Shown here: positions 29,024 through 38,245 of the stretch, piece by piece | How the letters are laid out: each line of letters starts with the position of its first letter | Numbering within the stretch: position 1 is the first letter of the stretch | From: Ensifer sp. PDNC004 | Lineage (GTDB): Bacteria; Pseudomonadota; Alphaproteobacteria; Rhizobiales; Rhizobiaceae | Direction of reading: 5' to 3' | NCBI RefSeq assembly: GCF_016919405.1 | Contig: NZ_CP070352.1 | Coordinates: 868,001-932,000 of the forward strand | Length of the DNA stretch: 64,000 nucleotides | Notes under the pieces: generated by a model | Seen by the model: only the letters and a program-made list of their open reading frames with translations | Database searches by the model: none | Told to the model about the DNA's origin: nothing | Translations under genes and position numbers: made by a program

Positions 29024-29716
29024 TCAGCCTTCGAGCGCCTCAGCGACTTCATCACGGCTGTGCATAGTCGTGAGTCCGCGGCGTATATGGTCGATATGCT
29101 CGCGCATGAGGCGCGCGCCCTCCTCGAAGGCGCCATGCTCGCATAGACGCAGAAGCTCCGCATGTTCGGCGACCGCCCGTCCTCGATCACCTCGGATGGT
29201 CGATAGCTGTATCCGGGTGTACCGGTCGCATTCGACGAGCAGGCTCTGCACTGTCAGGAATACACGCGGACTGCGTGCGTGCTTATAGAGTGTGAGATGG
29301 AACTCGGTGTTCAGTTCGTTCCAGACATCAATATCGAGCTCATCGATAGACGCGGCGTAGCGCGTCTGTATCTGGTGAAGCGCCTTCAAGTCGTCTCTCG
29401 TTAGCCGCGGAACTGACCGCCTGAACAAAAACGGTTCAAGGAGAAGCCGCATGTTGAACAGCTCTTCGATTTCATCGGGCGTAAGCTGAACAACGATCGC
29501 CCCCCGGTGGGGCAAGATCTTCAGCAGTCCCTCGCTTTCAAGTTGGACTAGGGCCTCACGGATGGGGATGCGGCTCATCCCGAGGTCCTCCGCCAAGCCA
29601 TCCTGACGCAGCTGAAAGCCTGGGGCATAGTCGCCCGCCAGGATCCGATTGCGAATTTCCTCGGCCGCGGCAGACGCCATCGTCTTGTGCTTGAGGCCCT
29701 TTGCGGCTGTAGCCAT
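29024..29716 (-). CDS. GntR-family transcriptional regulator (FadR/FCD subfamily)
   Basis: Starts MATAAKGLKHKTMASAAAEE, then the winged helix: FQLRQDGLAEDLGMSRIPIREALVQLESEGLL. The C-terminal FCD ligand domain follows (FNMRLLLEPFLFRRSV, NTEFHLTLYKHA, EHAELLRLCEHG, LMREHIDHIRRGL) with the His residues that often bind metal. An in-frame ATG 111 bases upstream exists, but AGGA eight bases before 29716 favours this start. Divergent from the enolase-superfamily gene, which it likely regulates. Confidence 0.92.
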   Translation of the reverse strand: MATAAKGLKHKTMASAAAEEIRNRILAGDYAPGFQLRQDGLAEDLGMSRIPIREALVQLESEGLLKILPHRGAIVVQLTPDEIEELFNMRLLLEPFLFRRSVPRLTRDDLKALHQIQTRYAASIDELDIDVWNELNTEFHLTLYKHARSPRVFLTVQSLLVECDRYTRIQLSTIRGDRGRAVAEHAELLRLCEHGAFEEGARLMREHIDHIRRGLTTMHSRDEVAEALEG

Positions 29717-29892
29717 GGCATCGATCCTAACCAACTCGTGATCCTTCGTACCGGGGTTCGAAGTTTTAAACAACATTCGCCCCTGACCTTCTTCCTGCTT
29801 TCCCTTGTCACGTTTCCTTGCCTTCAAGCGGACGCTGACTTGAATGCCGTTAAATTATATTTTATACAATATACAACATCAAGGAGTTTCAG
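29717..29892. promoter_or_regulatory. Divergent GntR/enolase-family promoter with a tandem TATACAA repeat
   Basis: AT-rich DNA before the GTG at 29893 includes a direct repeat TATACAATATACAA at 29863-29876, overlapping a plausible -10 region. AAGGAG at 29881-29886 is the ribosome site. The repeat is a candidate GntR operator; this is inference. Confidence 0.5.
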
Positions 29893-31002
29893 GTGAAGAT
29901 AATCGGCATCGACGTCTACAAATACGAAGTGGGCTACGCCCACGGCACTTACGTTATGTCTGGCAACCGCGTAGCCGCGGCCGAGGATGGCACGGTCGTG
30001 CGCATCCGCACGGACGAAGGGCTCATCGGCTGGGGCGAAATCACAACACTCGGAAAGGTTTATCTCCCGACATTCCCGCAGGGGATTCGCACTGCCTTGA
30101 AAGATCTCGGAGAAGCACTCGTCGGCGCCGATCCAACCAATATCGGCAACGTAGCACGTATTATGAATAGCACGCTGATGGGCCAGGAATTCGCGAAGAG
30201 CCCACTCGATATCGCGTGCTGGGATATCTTCGGCAAATCATTGAACCGACCGATTTCGGCGCTCATTGGCGGCGTTCAGAATGAGCGGTTCCCAATCTAC
30301 GAAGCGGTCCCGCTGGATCGCCCCGAGGCGATGGCTGAGTTTATTCGCGAACGTCGACAAGCAGGGATTAATCGCTTCCAGTTGAAGGTCGGCAATAATC
30401 CGTTCGACGACATAGCGCGTACGCGGGCAAGCGTTGAAGCCGGTGATTTCGAAACTGTCATCGTGGCCGATTCAAACGGCGGCTGGTCGCTCGCGTCCGC
30501 TAAGCTTGCGCTGCAGGGGCTGAGCGGTCTTCCTGTGTATGTGGAACAACCCTGCCGCAGCACGATTGACTGCATTCTTGCCCACCGCGGATCATCGATC
30601 CCGCTGGTGCTTGACGAGTCCATCGTCAATCACGACGAAGTCTACCGTGCAAAATTTGAAGCCAATGCCGTATCCGTCAACCTTAAGTTCGGCAAGCTCG
30701 GCGGGCTGACCAATGTCGTAAAGGCCCGTGACTTGCTTCAGGAGTTGAACATGGCGGTGTCCGTCGAGGACATGTGGGGCGGCGACATCATTACCGCGGC
30801 GACATCGCACGTCGCGGCCACCACTCGCCCGGAGTCCCTCCTTATGACACCGTTTTTCAACGACTGGACCGACGGCCATCTAGCGAACCGTACACCCCGT
30901 TCCAACGCGGGCTTCGGATCTGCTCCGACGGCGCCGGGTCTCGGCATCGAGATCGATGCGGCGAGGTTGGGCGAGCCTTTGTTCACGGTTGGCGCAAAAT
31001 AA
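29893..31002 (+). CDS. Enolase-superfamily enzyme (mandelate racemase/muconate lactonising group)
   Basis: 369 residues from a GTG start. Catalytic-type residues are Lys165 in FQLKVGNN, Asp193 in VADSNGG, Glu in YVEQPC, LVLDES, and a Lys in KFGKLGG. The C-terminal SVEDMWGGDIITAATSHVAA resembles the segment found in 4-hydroxyproline-betaine epimerases and cis-3-hydroxyproline dehydratases, so an amino-acid-derived substrate is likely. The exact reaction cannot be read from sequence. Divergent GntR neighbour suggests substrate-inducible expression. Confidence 0.85.
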   Translation: MKIIGIDVYKYEVGYAHGTYVMSGNRVAAAEDGTVVRIRTDEGLIGWGEITTLGKVYLPTFPQGIRTALKDLGEALVGADPTNIGNVARIMNSTLMGQEFAKSPLDIACWDIFGKSLNRPISALIGGVQNERFPIYEAVPLDRPEAMAEFIRERRQAGINRFQLKVGNNPFDDIARTRASVEAGDFETVIVADSNGGWSLASAKLALQGLSGLPVYVEQPCRSTIDCILAHRGSSIPLVLDESIVNHDEVYRAKFEANAVSVNLKFGKLGGLTNVVKARDLLQELNMAVSVEDMWGGDIITAATSHVAATTRPESLLMTPFFNDWTDGHLANRTPRSNAGFGSAPTAPGLGIEIDAARLGEPLFTVGAK

Positions 31003-31342
31003 TGGCGCCCAGCCGCCGGGATCGGGCTTGCGTGTGCAAGAGCTCACCGACGAGTTCGCTCGGCGCCGCATCGATCCAATCGGGTGCTTCAACCTAGTGC
31101 AGCAGGCGAGCAAACTGCTATCGCCGTCGTCGCTGTAGTGCCGGCAGGAACCGCCATTGCCGCCTGCACAATCAATGCGTCGCGAAACTCTATCGATAGT
31201 ATTCACGGCAGAAAGTTCGCAAACTGAGCAATTATAGGGCCGCTTCCTCGCAAGCCTGACAGCATTCCCGGAGACTCACCCTTGCATCGTGCAAGCAGAC
31301 TTCTAAGATTAACTGGCTGTAGGGTTTGGAGCGGGCGGCTGC
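31003..31342. other. 340-base gap, no gene seen
   Basis: No frame resembles a known protein. A short frame ending near 31138 (VQELTDEFARRRIDPIG) could be a fragment. The histidine kinase ATG at 31343 follows without a strong ribosome site (GGAGCGGGCGG). Confidence 0.4.
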
Positions 31343-32863
31343 ATGGACACAGGTAAGCGGCTAGCGGTCTCGACCGCTGCCACATCAATCGTGGCGGCCA
31401 TGTTTGCGGCGCTCGTCGTCCTACTCTTCTTGTGGGTCTACGAGAGCTATCGCTCTTCGATTCTTCGAACCGAGGAGCGTGCCGCGGCCGCATCAAAGAT
31501 TGTTGCGACCAATGCAAGCTGGATCAATGCGTTGGCTGTTCAGGCCCTTCGGCGAATTGACGACACGCTGGGCCCCACGCTTGGGCTCGCGTCTGACGAA
31601 GTGGCAGACATCAATCTGGCGGTGTCAGACCTGCCTGGGCAGGTTCAGGCTTACGTCGTTGATCGCAACGGCCGGACGTTGTTCTCAACAGACCCCAATA
31701 TTAGGCCCATCGACATTCGGGATCGGCCATACTTCTCCGCACTTGCAACTGGCCAAAAATCCTACGTCTCGGGCCTGCTCGTAAGCCGGCTGAACCATCA
31801 CCAAATTTTCGTTTTCAGCAAGCGCCTGGAACGGAATGGCGTCTTTGCCGGAGCTGCAATGGTTTCCTTCGAAGGCGGATTGCTCAAGGAAGTTTGGGAG
31901 GCGGTTTCGCTCGGGGAGAACTCCACTGTCAGCATGATACGAAACGATGGCGAACTGGTCGCAAGATACCCGGCTGCCGACGGTCCACTGAACATGAGCA
32001 AGTACGTTCTGTTCACGGAGTACTTGCCTTCGTCTCCGACGGGCACGTATTTTGCTACGTCGCCTGCCGACGGCGTTCGTCGAGTTGTGGCTTATCGTCG
32101 TGTGGATGGGACGGATCTCATCGCGGTCGCCTCTGAAGACTATGGGGCCGGTTTGGCGCCGTTTTGGAGTGACCTTTCCATCGCGCTGGCTGTTCTGGCG
32201 CTGGCCGCGATCGCTTCGATTGCTGCGGGGGGGTGGATTCATCACCTGGTCCGGCGCGATGTCACGAAGTCCGCGCATCTGCAAGCAGCTTTGGCCGACA
32301 ATCAGCTCTTGCTGCGCGAAATCCACCATCGTGTGAAGAACAATTTCCAGGGCATTCAAAGCATAATTCGGATGCAACAACTTCCGCCTGACGCCCAGAA
32401 GGCGCTGTTTGACCGTATTGGTGCGATGATTGCGGTGCACGAACAGATCTACGAACATGACCAGTTTGATGCCGTGTCTGCCGGCGATCTCATACCGTCC
32501 GTAGTAGACAAACTTGTCGCGGCTTATGGCGACAACGTTTCGGTCCATTATGACATTGGTGACTTCAAACTGACGCCGGAGCAAGCCACGGCAATCGCGC
32601 TGCTTGTGAACGAGGTTGTGACAAACAGCCTCAAATATGCCTATCCCGACAGCTGCCCCGGACATATCGAGATCTCTTTCCAATCGGGCGCGGATCGCGC
32701 ATCTCTAACGATTGTAGACAATGGTGTGGGTTTCGATCCGTCCACGGCGCGCAAAGGGATGGGTAGCCGTCTGATTCGTGGTGTCATGAGCCAACTTCAC
32801 GGTACATACGAATACAAGAGGTCCAGCGGGACAACTTTCAATGCGACCGTGAAGCTTCAATAG
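31343..32863 (+). CDS. Membrane sensor histidine kinase, Cache plus HisKA_2/HATPase
   Basis: 506 residues. Membrane segment near residues 13-35 (FAALVVLLFLWV), an extracytoplasmic double-Cache-like sensor (AYVVDRNGRTLFSTDPNIRP, YFSALATGQKSYVSG, GAAMVSFEGG), second membrane segment near 280-300 (ALAVLALAAIASIAAGG). Then phospho-acceptor His328 or His329 in LREIHHRVKNN, the HisKA_2 pattern of alphaproteobacteria, and ATP motifs LLVNEVVTNSLKYAYP and DNGVGFDP. No response regulator gene is adjacent, so the partner is elsewhere. Confidence 0.93.
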   Translation: MDTGKRLAVSTAATSIVAAMFAALVVLLFLWVYESYRSSILRTEERAAAASKIVATNASWINALAVQALRRIDDTLGPTLGLASDEVADINLAVSDLPGQVQAYVVDRNGRTLFSTDPNIRPIDIRDRPYFSALATGQKSYVSGLLVSRLNHHQIFVFSKRLERNGVFAGAAMVSFEGGLLKEVWEAVSLGENSTVSMIRNDGELVARYPAADGPLNMSKYVLFTEYLPSSPTGTYFATSPADGVRRVVAYRRVDGTDLIAVASEDYGAGLAPFWSDLSIALAVLALAAIASIAAGGWIHHLVRRDVTKSAHLQAALADNQLLLREIHHRVKNNFQGIQSIIRMQQLPPDAQKALFDRIGAMIAVHEQIYEHDQFDAVSAGDLIPSVVDKLVAAYGDNVSVHYDIGDFKLTPEQATAIALLVNEVVTNSLKYAYPDSCPGHIEISFQSGADRASLTIVDNGVGFDPSTARKGMGSRLIRGVMSQLHGTYEYKRSSGTTFNATVKLQ

Positions 32864-32999
32864 GCGACCCAGTTTCGCCTAAAGGCAACAGCGTGCCTAT
32901 CGGTTGATCGACCGCGGCCACGCTTGTCGCCCCTTGCGGAAACATTGAAGATAGCGCAGAAGCATTGACGAACATATCGTGAACATCTAAAGTCGCGTT

Positions 33000-34232
33000 A
33001 TGACATCCATGGCACTTCGAAAGAAGCTGGCGATCCTTGCGGACGCAGCGAAGTACGACGCTTCTTGTGCTTCTAGCGGCGGCGAGCGGCGAGATTCACG
33101 AAAAGGCGGCGTGGGATCTTCCGGTGGCAGCGGCATTTGCCACGCCTACACACCCGACGGGCGATGCATATCGCTTTTAAAGATCCTTATGACGAACTTC
33201 TGTATCTTCGACTGTGCCTATTGCATCAATCGCGTCAGTTCCAACGTCGAACGTGCGCGATTCTCCGTCGAGGAAGTCGTTTCGCTGACACTCGAGTTTT
33301 ACCGGCGCAATTACATCGAGGGGCTGTTTCTATCTTCCGGCATCATCCGCTCACCCGATCAGACCATGGCCGATATGGTTCGCATCGCTCGAACGCTCAG
33401 AGAAGTCCACGGCTTTAAGGGATACATCCACCTCAAGACTATTCCCGACGCTCAACCCGAACTGATACGCGACGCGGGTCTTTGGGCAGACCGTTTGTCG
33501 ATCAATGTCGAGCTCCCAAAGGACACGAGCGTAAGACAGCTCGCTCCTGAAAAGCGGCCGGAGACCATTCGCGCCGCCATGGCGCAGGTGCGGCTCGAGG
33601 GCGAAGCTGCGCGAGACAAGACCCACACCGGTCGCAAACCAAGACGCTTCGCGCCTGCCGGCCAAAGCACGCAGATGATAGTTGGCGCCGATGGCGCCGA
33701 TGATACCGTCATCCTCTCCTGCGCAACCCGGCTATACAGCGGCTACCATCTGCGGCGCGTCTACTATTCGGCGTTCTCTCCAATTCCGGATGCTTCCGCA
33801 GCGCTTCCCCTGGTCCGTCCCCCACTTGTGCGCGAGCACAGGCTGTATCAAGCCGATTGGCTGCTGCGATTTTACGGGTTCACGGCAGACGAAATCGCAA
33901 CTGGCACACAAGGGGGATACCTAGATCTTGAGCTCGATCCGAAGACAGCCTGGGCATTGCGAAATCGGGAATTTTTCCCGGTCGACGTCAATACCGCTTC
34001 GCGCGATGTCCTTCTGCGCGTGCCGGGCTTCGGCACGCGGGTCGTCGACCGCATCATCACCGCGCGGCGCAATCATCGCCTTCGCGTCGAGGATCTCGCG
34101 CGAATGGGAGCGCTTACCCGCAAGGCACGGCCCTTCATCGCTCTTGCGGGCTGGAGCCCGGGCGCTTTGACCGATAGCAGCGATCTTCGAGCGCGCCTTG
34201 TTCCTGCGCCGCAACAACTACAGCTCCTATGA
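33000..34232 (+). CDS. Putative DNA modification/repair radical SAM protein
   Basis: Radical SAM protein of the family that accompanies DUF4130/UdgX proteins. The [4Fe-4S] motif is Cys68-x3-Cys72-x2-Cys75 (TNFCIFDCAYCINR). Upstream lies AKYDASCASSGGERR, typical of this family. The C-terminus has a helix-hairpin-helix (RVPGFGTRVVDRIITARRNH), suggesting DNA binding. A second start at 33009 is possible. The stop overlaps the next ATG by 4 bases. The reaction catalysed is not known. Confidence 0.92.
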   Translation: MTSMALRKKLAILADAAKYDASCASSGGERRDSRKGGVGSSGGSGICHAYTPDGRCISLLKILMTNFCIFDCAYCINRVSSNVERARFSVEEVVSLTLEFYRRNYIEGLFLSSGIIRSPDQTMADMVRIARTLREVHGFKGYIHLKTIPDAQPELIRDAGLWADRLSINVELPKDTSVRQLAPEKRPETIRAAMAQVRLEGEAARDKTHTGRKPRRFAPAGQSTQMIVGADGADDTVILSCATRLYSGYHLRRVYYSAFSPIPDASAALPLVRPPLVREHRLYQADWLLRFYGFTADEIATGTQGGYLDLELDPKTAWALRNREFFPVDVNTASRDVLLRVPGFGTRVVDRIITARRNHRLRVEDLARMGALTRKARPFIALAGWSPGALTDSSDLRARLVPAPQQLQLL

Positions 34233-35698
34233 CCTACTGGGTCTCACTTGCCGCGCAGGGAACATTTGATGCCTGGCGCGACGCTGCAAGGCGGGCTATC
34301 AGCCACCGGATCGCTCCGGAAGAGATCGACTGGCATGGTTGTGGAGGGTTGTTCGACACGACACCCCTGCCCGAACGTCCCGGCGTTCACGCGACGCGGG
34401 TTCCACAGGCCTTCATGAACCTGGCAAAGTCGGTAATCTGGCATTCGGCATCTGAACGCCTGCCGCTGCTTTACCGCGCCCTTTGGCGCCTCGACACAGG
34501 CGAAGGTGAACCGCTTTCGCCTGCGGACCCGCTCGGTCGTAAACTGTTGCTGATGCAGAAATCCGTCGATCGGGACATTCACAAGATGCACGCTTTCGTC
34601 CGGTTCCGGGAAGCGCCGGTGCAGGCCTCCCGTCGTCGCTTTGCAGCTTGGTTCGAGCCGACGCACAACACTCTGGAGCCGGGAAGCATCTTTTTTACAC
34701 GCCGCTTCGGTGACATGGATTGGGTGATCGCGACGCCACGCCTGACCGCCCGATTTGTTGGCGGCGCGCTGAGCTTTGGTCCCGGTGGCACAAAACCCGA
34801 CCTGCCAGAAGATGCAGCAGAAAGTCTTTGGGCGACTTATTTCACCAACATCTTCAACCCTGCTCGGATCAAGCTCAACGCGATGCGATCGGAGATGCCT
34901 AAGAAATATTGGCACAATCTGCCCGAAACGCGCCTGATCCCGCAAATGCTCGCCGACGCGGAAGCGCGCGTTCAGAAAATGCACGAGGCCGGCGTCTCCA
35001 CACCGCGACTGGGCGCAGCCCCGGTTTCACAGCGCTATCGGTCTGCAATGCCGCAGCCACCAAAGCGGATCGATACATTGGAGGACGCTGCCAAAGCCGC
35101 GGCGCAATGTCGGGAATGCCGTCTTTGCGAAAAGGCGACGCAGACCGTCTGGGGCGAAGGGGCCGCAGACGCCGCGCTGATGATGGTAGGGGAACAGCCC
35201 GGAGACAGGGAAGACATCGAAGGCCGTCCGTTCGCCGGCCCGGCCGGGCTATTGTTGCGGGAGTTGCTTGCTGACGCTGGGATTGATGCGCGAAAGTTGT
35301 GGCTGACGAACGCCGTCAAGCACTTCAAATTTAGCCCTCGTGGCAAGCGGCGCTTGCACCGCAATCCGGATCGCGGCGAAATTGCTCACTGTCGGTTCTG
35401 GCTAGGATTGGAACTCGCTTTAATCAAACCGAAGCTTACGGTGGCGCTGGGCGCCTCGGCGGCCTTTGCACTCACGGGTGACGACCGGTCCATGGCGGAA
35501 CGCCGCGGCAAGGTGGAACCGGGCATACACGGCGGACCGGTCCTGATTACATGGCATCCGTCCTATATTCTGCGCGCGCGCGATCCAGCGACGGCCACGA
35601 TCGCCCGAAGGGACCTCGCACGCGACGTGGAAAATGCCCTGGCACTGAGCCGCAATGTCCACGAAGAATGTGCAAAAAGCTCCAAGGAGCAAGGATAA
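34229..35698 (+). CDS. DUF4130 domain fused to UdgX-type uracil-DNA glycosylase
   Basis: 489 residues. The N-terminal half (to about residue 240) is the DUF4130 domain that co-occurs with the radical SAM partner. The C-terminal half is a family-4-like UDG: four Cys of the iron-sulfur cluster start with CRECRLC, active-site GEQPGDREDIEGRPFAGPAG and TWHPSYILR. The UdgX-specific loop KRRLH is at residues 373-377; in mycobacterial UdgX the corresponding His forms a covalent bond with the uracil site. This predicts suicide binding of uracil-DNA here. Translationally coupled to the radical SAM gene. Confidence 0.93.
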   Translation: MTYWVSLAAQGTFDAWRDAARRAISHRIAPEEIDWHGCGGLFDTTPLPERPGVHATRVPQAFMNLAKSVIWHSASERLPLLYRALWRLDTGEGEPLSPADPLGRKLLLMQKSVDRDIHKMHAFVRFREAPVQASRRRFAAWFEPTHNTLEPGSIFFTRRFGDMDWVIATPRLTARFVGGALSFGPGGTKPDLPEDAAESLWATYFTNIFNPARIKLNAMRSEMPKKYWHNLPETRLIPQMLADAEARVQKMHEAGVSTPRLGAAPVSQRYRSAMPQPPKRIDTLEDAAKAAAQCRECRLCEKATQTVWGEGAADAALMMVGEQPGDREDIEGRPFAGPAGLLLRELLADAGIDARKLWLTNAVKHFKFSPRGKRRLHRNPDRGEIAHCRFWLGLELALIKPKLTVALGASAAFALTGDDRSMAERRGKVEPGIHGGPVLITWHPSYILRARDPATATIARRDLARDVENALALSRNVHEECAKSSKEQG

Positions 35699-35840
35699 GG
35701 CCAGCGCGACCCGAGCGGCAACCTAAAACGAAGCAAGCTGTTCATGTTGCCGGCGCCATCAATCGCAATCCAACGGCTTCATGCACCGGGTGAAACGTTG
35801 TCAACAAGTTGCTTCGTTGAGGGCGGCCAACAAAAAACCG

Positions 35841-35866
35841 AAAAAAAACCCCGCCGAAGGGGGGTT
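35841..35866 (-). terminator. Terminator after the csbD remnant
   Basis: On the minus strand CCCCCCTTCGGCGGGG followed by eight T. It lies just 3' of the csbD pseudogene. Confidence 0.85.
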
Positions 35867-35871
35867 GAGCG

Positions 35872-36050
35872 TTACGACGCCGATACCAATCGTAGATATC
35901 TTTGGTTGTGTGATCCTTGGCATAGCCATAACGTTTCTGGATCTTGCCTTCGAGCTGATCGCGCTTGCCATCGATCACGTCAAGATCATCGTCAGTGTGC
36001 CGTCCCACTGTTCTTTGATCTTGCCTTTGACCTGCTTCCAGTTGCCTTCA
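35872..36050 (-). pseudogene. CsbD-family stress protein, frameshifted and lacking a start
   Basis: The minus strand reads VEGNWKQVKGKIKEQW, then after a one-base shift near 36000 TDDDLDVIDGKRDQLEGKIQ and KRYGYAKD, ending DIYDWYRRR. This is the whole CsbD-like fold, but the start region and frame are lost. A second shift near the end lets the frame run through the terminator. Intact CsbD proteins are small hydrophilic stress proteins. Confidence 0.75.
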
Positions 36051-36207
36051 ACAGGCAAGTGCCGTCAAACCGCAGCATAGTGAGTTTTCGGCCAGAATCG
36101 GACTGTCAGTAGACGGCCCTAATAGTGATGCCAGGCAGCGGCCGTGTCTCGACTGGATTATAATACTGCCCATCGCTTCGCGCATATTTCCCTGCACGAC
36201 CCGGATG

Positions 36208-37137
36208 TCATCGATGGAGCGCGAGTTCTGCCACAATTGAGATGATCCAGGCTCCAGCAACCGTCATTTCGAATGAACGCGTGTACTCGAGTGACAAACT
36301 GGCCTCAAGGCGCTGCTGCAGGCTAAAAATCTTCAGCTCCCCGTAAAGTCCTGTTATCGCTTGCGCAGCATGCTCGGGCATGACGCAGACAAGATCGGTC
36401 TCAAGGAGAGTAGCAGCAACCGCTGCGTAACTCGTTGTTTTGAAGGCGATGCGTCGATGCAGCCCTCGGCGAGCCATGACCGTATCCAGGTAGTGGTGCG
36501 AAATCGGCCAGGCCTGGGCGTAGATCTGGTCTAGAGTCGCGAGTGCCTCCAACCCAATCGCTTTCTCGCGCTCTAGAGGTCCGTTCGGGCCCTGAACGAC
36601 GACCAGCTCATCATGCCAGAGGGTCCTGGAGTTTAGTGCTTCGATGGGCGGCGTATGTCCTCCGATGGATAAGACCAGGTCTACCTCTCCCGCGATTAGA
36701 TCCTTTTCATAGCTGCGGCGCTCGAACGGCAGGATCTCCAGAGTCCACGCGGGTGCCGCTGCGCGCAATTTCTTTGTGATCAGGGGTGCGAGCGAAAGCT
36801 CAACGGCTCCCGGCATCGCAATTCTCAAGTCTCGTGCCTGTGACTGAGGGTTGCACTCAAAGTCAGTGTGAGCCGAGGGAGTTCGGAGCGCGCCGTGTAC
36901 TGAGTTGAGCAGAGGTCTGATCTGCCTCAGGACCACCCGGCAGCGCTCTGTTGGGACGAGCTTGTTGCCAGATCGGATAAAGAGCACATCGCCGAGATCT
37001 CGCCGCAGCCGAGCAAGCGCATGGCTGACGGCCGATGGCGTGACGTGCAACCTCGTGGCAGCGTTCTGGACACTTCGCTCTCGCTCCAGGAAATCAAGCG
37101 TCTTCAGGAGATTGAGGTCAAACCGGCCCAGTTCCAT
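36208..37137 (-). CDS. LysR-family transcriptional regulator
   Basis: 309 residues. N-terminal helix-turn-helix: MELGRFDLNLLKTLDFLERE then AATRLHVTPSAVSHALARLR. The C-terminal effector domain follows (LRIAMPGAVELSLAPLI, LIAGEVDLVLSIGG). Divergent from the class D beta-lactamase with a 7-bp palindrome between them, the usual layout of a LysR regulator and its target. Confidence 0.93.
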   Translation of the reverse strand: MELGRFDLNLLKTLDFLERERSVQNAATRLHVTPSAVSHALARLRRDLGDVLFIRSGNKLVPTERCRVVLRQIRPLLNSVHGALRTPSAHTDFECNPQSQARDLRIAMPGAVELSLAPLITKKLRAAAPAWTLEILPFERRSYEKDLIAGEVDLVLSIGGHTPPIEALNSRTLWHDELVVVQGPNGPLEREKAIGLEALATLDQIYAQAWPISHHYLDTVMARRGLHRRIAFKTTSYAAVAATLLETDLVCVMPEHAAQAITGLYGELKIFSLQQRLEASLSLEYTRSFEMTVAGAWIISIVAELALHR

Positions 37138-37242
37138 CGTGAATCCTGCTCATGCGATCCTGAATACTCATCACTGGATTCAGGTTTTGTTCAGCCGTAC
37201 CAGCCAGATCGCACACGGTCAAACATGGGACCATTGATTCAA
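37138..37242. promoter_or_regulatory. LysR/beta-lactamase intergenic region with a palindromic operator
   Basis: CCTGAAT (37159-37165) and ATTCAGG (37178-37184) form a perfect inverted repeat with a 12-base spacer, fitting a LysR binding site. It lies about 22 bases upstream of the regulator start and 60 upstream of the beta-lactamase. Confidence 0.6.
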
Positions 37243-38109
37243 ATGAACAGAAAACTTCTCTCCCTATTCGGTGTCATTTCTCTCGTGTATTTCACGTGCT
37301 TCAGTTCGCTGCGATATCTGCATGCGGAGACTGTGTTTCTGGGTCGCCACGAGCACTCAAGTCAGCTCCACGGCACGAAGGTCCAATTTCTGGCCCGGGA
37401 CCTGCAAAGTGGCATCGACTATGTCCTAGCCGATAGCGATCTGACCACTCGCCACTCTCCCTTCTCGACCTTCAAGATACCAAACATGCTGATTGCGCTG
37501 GAGACGGGTGTGTCGACCTCGCCGGACCACTGGCGGGATTGGGATCCGGTGAAACGTCCGGCCGAGGAGTTCTGGCCTGATGTATGGAAGCAGGGCCAGA
37601 CGCTTGACCAAGCATTTGCGCGCTCCGCGGTCTGGTATTTTCGGGATCTCGCGCTCGATATCGGGACCGAGGCCTATCGCGATTACTTGACCTCATGGGC
37701 CTACGGTAATTCCGAAGTGCCTGAAGGATCCGATCACTTCTGGCTCGGCGACACATTGAAGATCTCAACGCGGGAGCAGGTCGACTTTCTTGAGAAGCTT
37801 GTCTCAGGCGAACTGGGTGTTTCGCGAGCAAACCTGGATTCTCTGGAGCGGGCAAGCTTTCAGGGCTCCCAAGCATCAATCAGCCTTCATGGGAAGACAG
37901 GCACAGGTCCCGACCAGGGCGGCGCGTGGGAAGGGCGGTTCTCGGGCTGGTATGTCGGCTATCTGAGACGAACTGAGAAGAGACCGGTCGTCTTTGCCCT
38001 GCATGTTTCAGCACCGTCATTCTCCGCCTTGAGGAGCTTTCGCAAGGCATTCTCATTGACGCTGCTTCAGGACGCCGGCCTCATCACGAGTGTCCAATTC
38101 GAACCATGA
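37243..38109 (+). CDS. Class D (OXA-type) beta-lactamase
   Basis: Exported serine hydrolase. Signal-like N-terminus MNRKLLSLFGVISLVYFTCF. Class D motifs are in order: Ser75-Thr-Phe-Lys78 (nucleophile and carbamylated Lys), Tyr154-Gly-Asn156, FWLGDTLKIS and Lys218-Thr-Gly220. WYVGYLRR follows, typical of the last strand. An ATG at 37225 would add six residues; neither has a clear ribosome site. Whether it gives clinical-level resistance cannot be inferred. Confidence 0.92.
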   Translation: MNRKLLSLFGVISLVYFTCFSSLRYLHAETVFLGRHEHSSQLHGTKVQFLARDLQSGIDYVLADSDLTTRHSPFSTFKIPNMLIALETGVSTSPDHWRDWDPVKRPAEEFWPDVWKQGQTLDQAFARSAVWYFRDLALDIGTEAYRDYLTSWAYGNSEVPEGSDHFWLGDTLKISTREQVDFLEKLVSGELGVSRANLDSLERASFQGSQASISLHGKTGTGPDQGGAWEGRFSGWYVGYLRRTEKRPVVFALHVSAPSFSALRSFRKAFSLTLLQDAGLITSVQFEP

Positions 38110-38245
38110 TCGGGCAAGCCCGTCGATCTCAGCTCCACTCGCTTGCTGCGGAGATAATTGAGGCGGCATTGCTCACGGTGTGGCAGTGCGCTCGCCCTCA
38201 CGTCTGGCCGGAGCATGATCCAGTCAGTGATACGCGGAGAAATCC

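Noticed and set aside
37021-37242. Longer N-terminus for the beta-lactamase starting at 37021
   Set aside because: It overlaps the divergent LysR gene and adds 74 residues before a good signal peptide.
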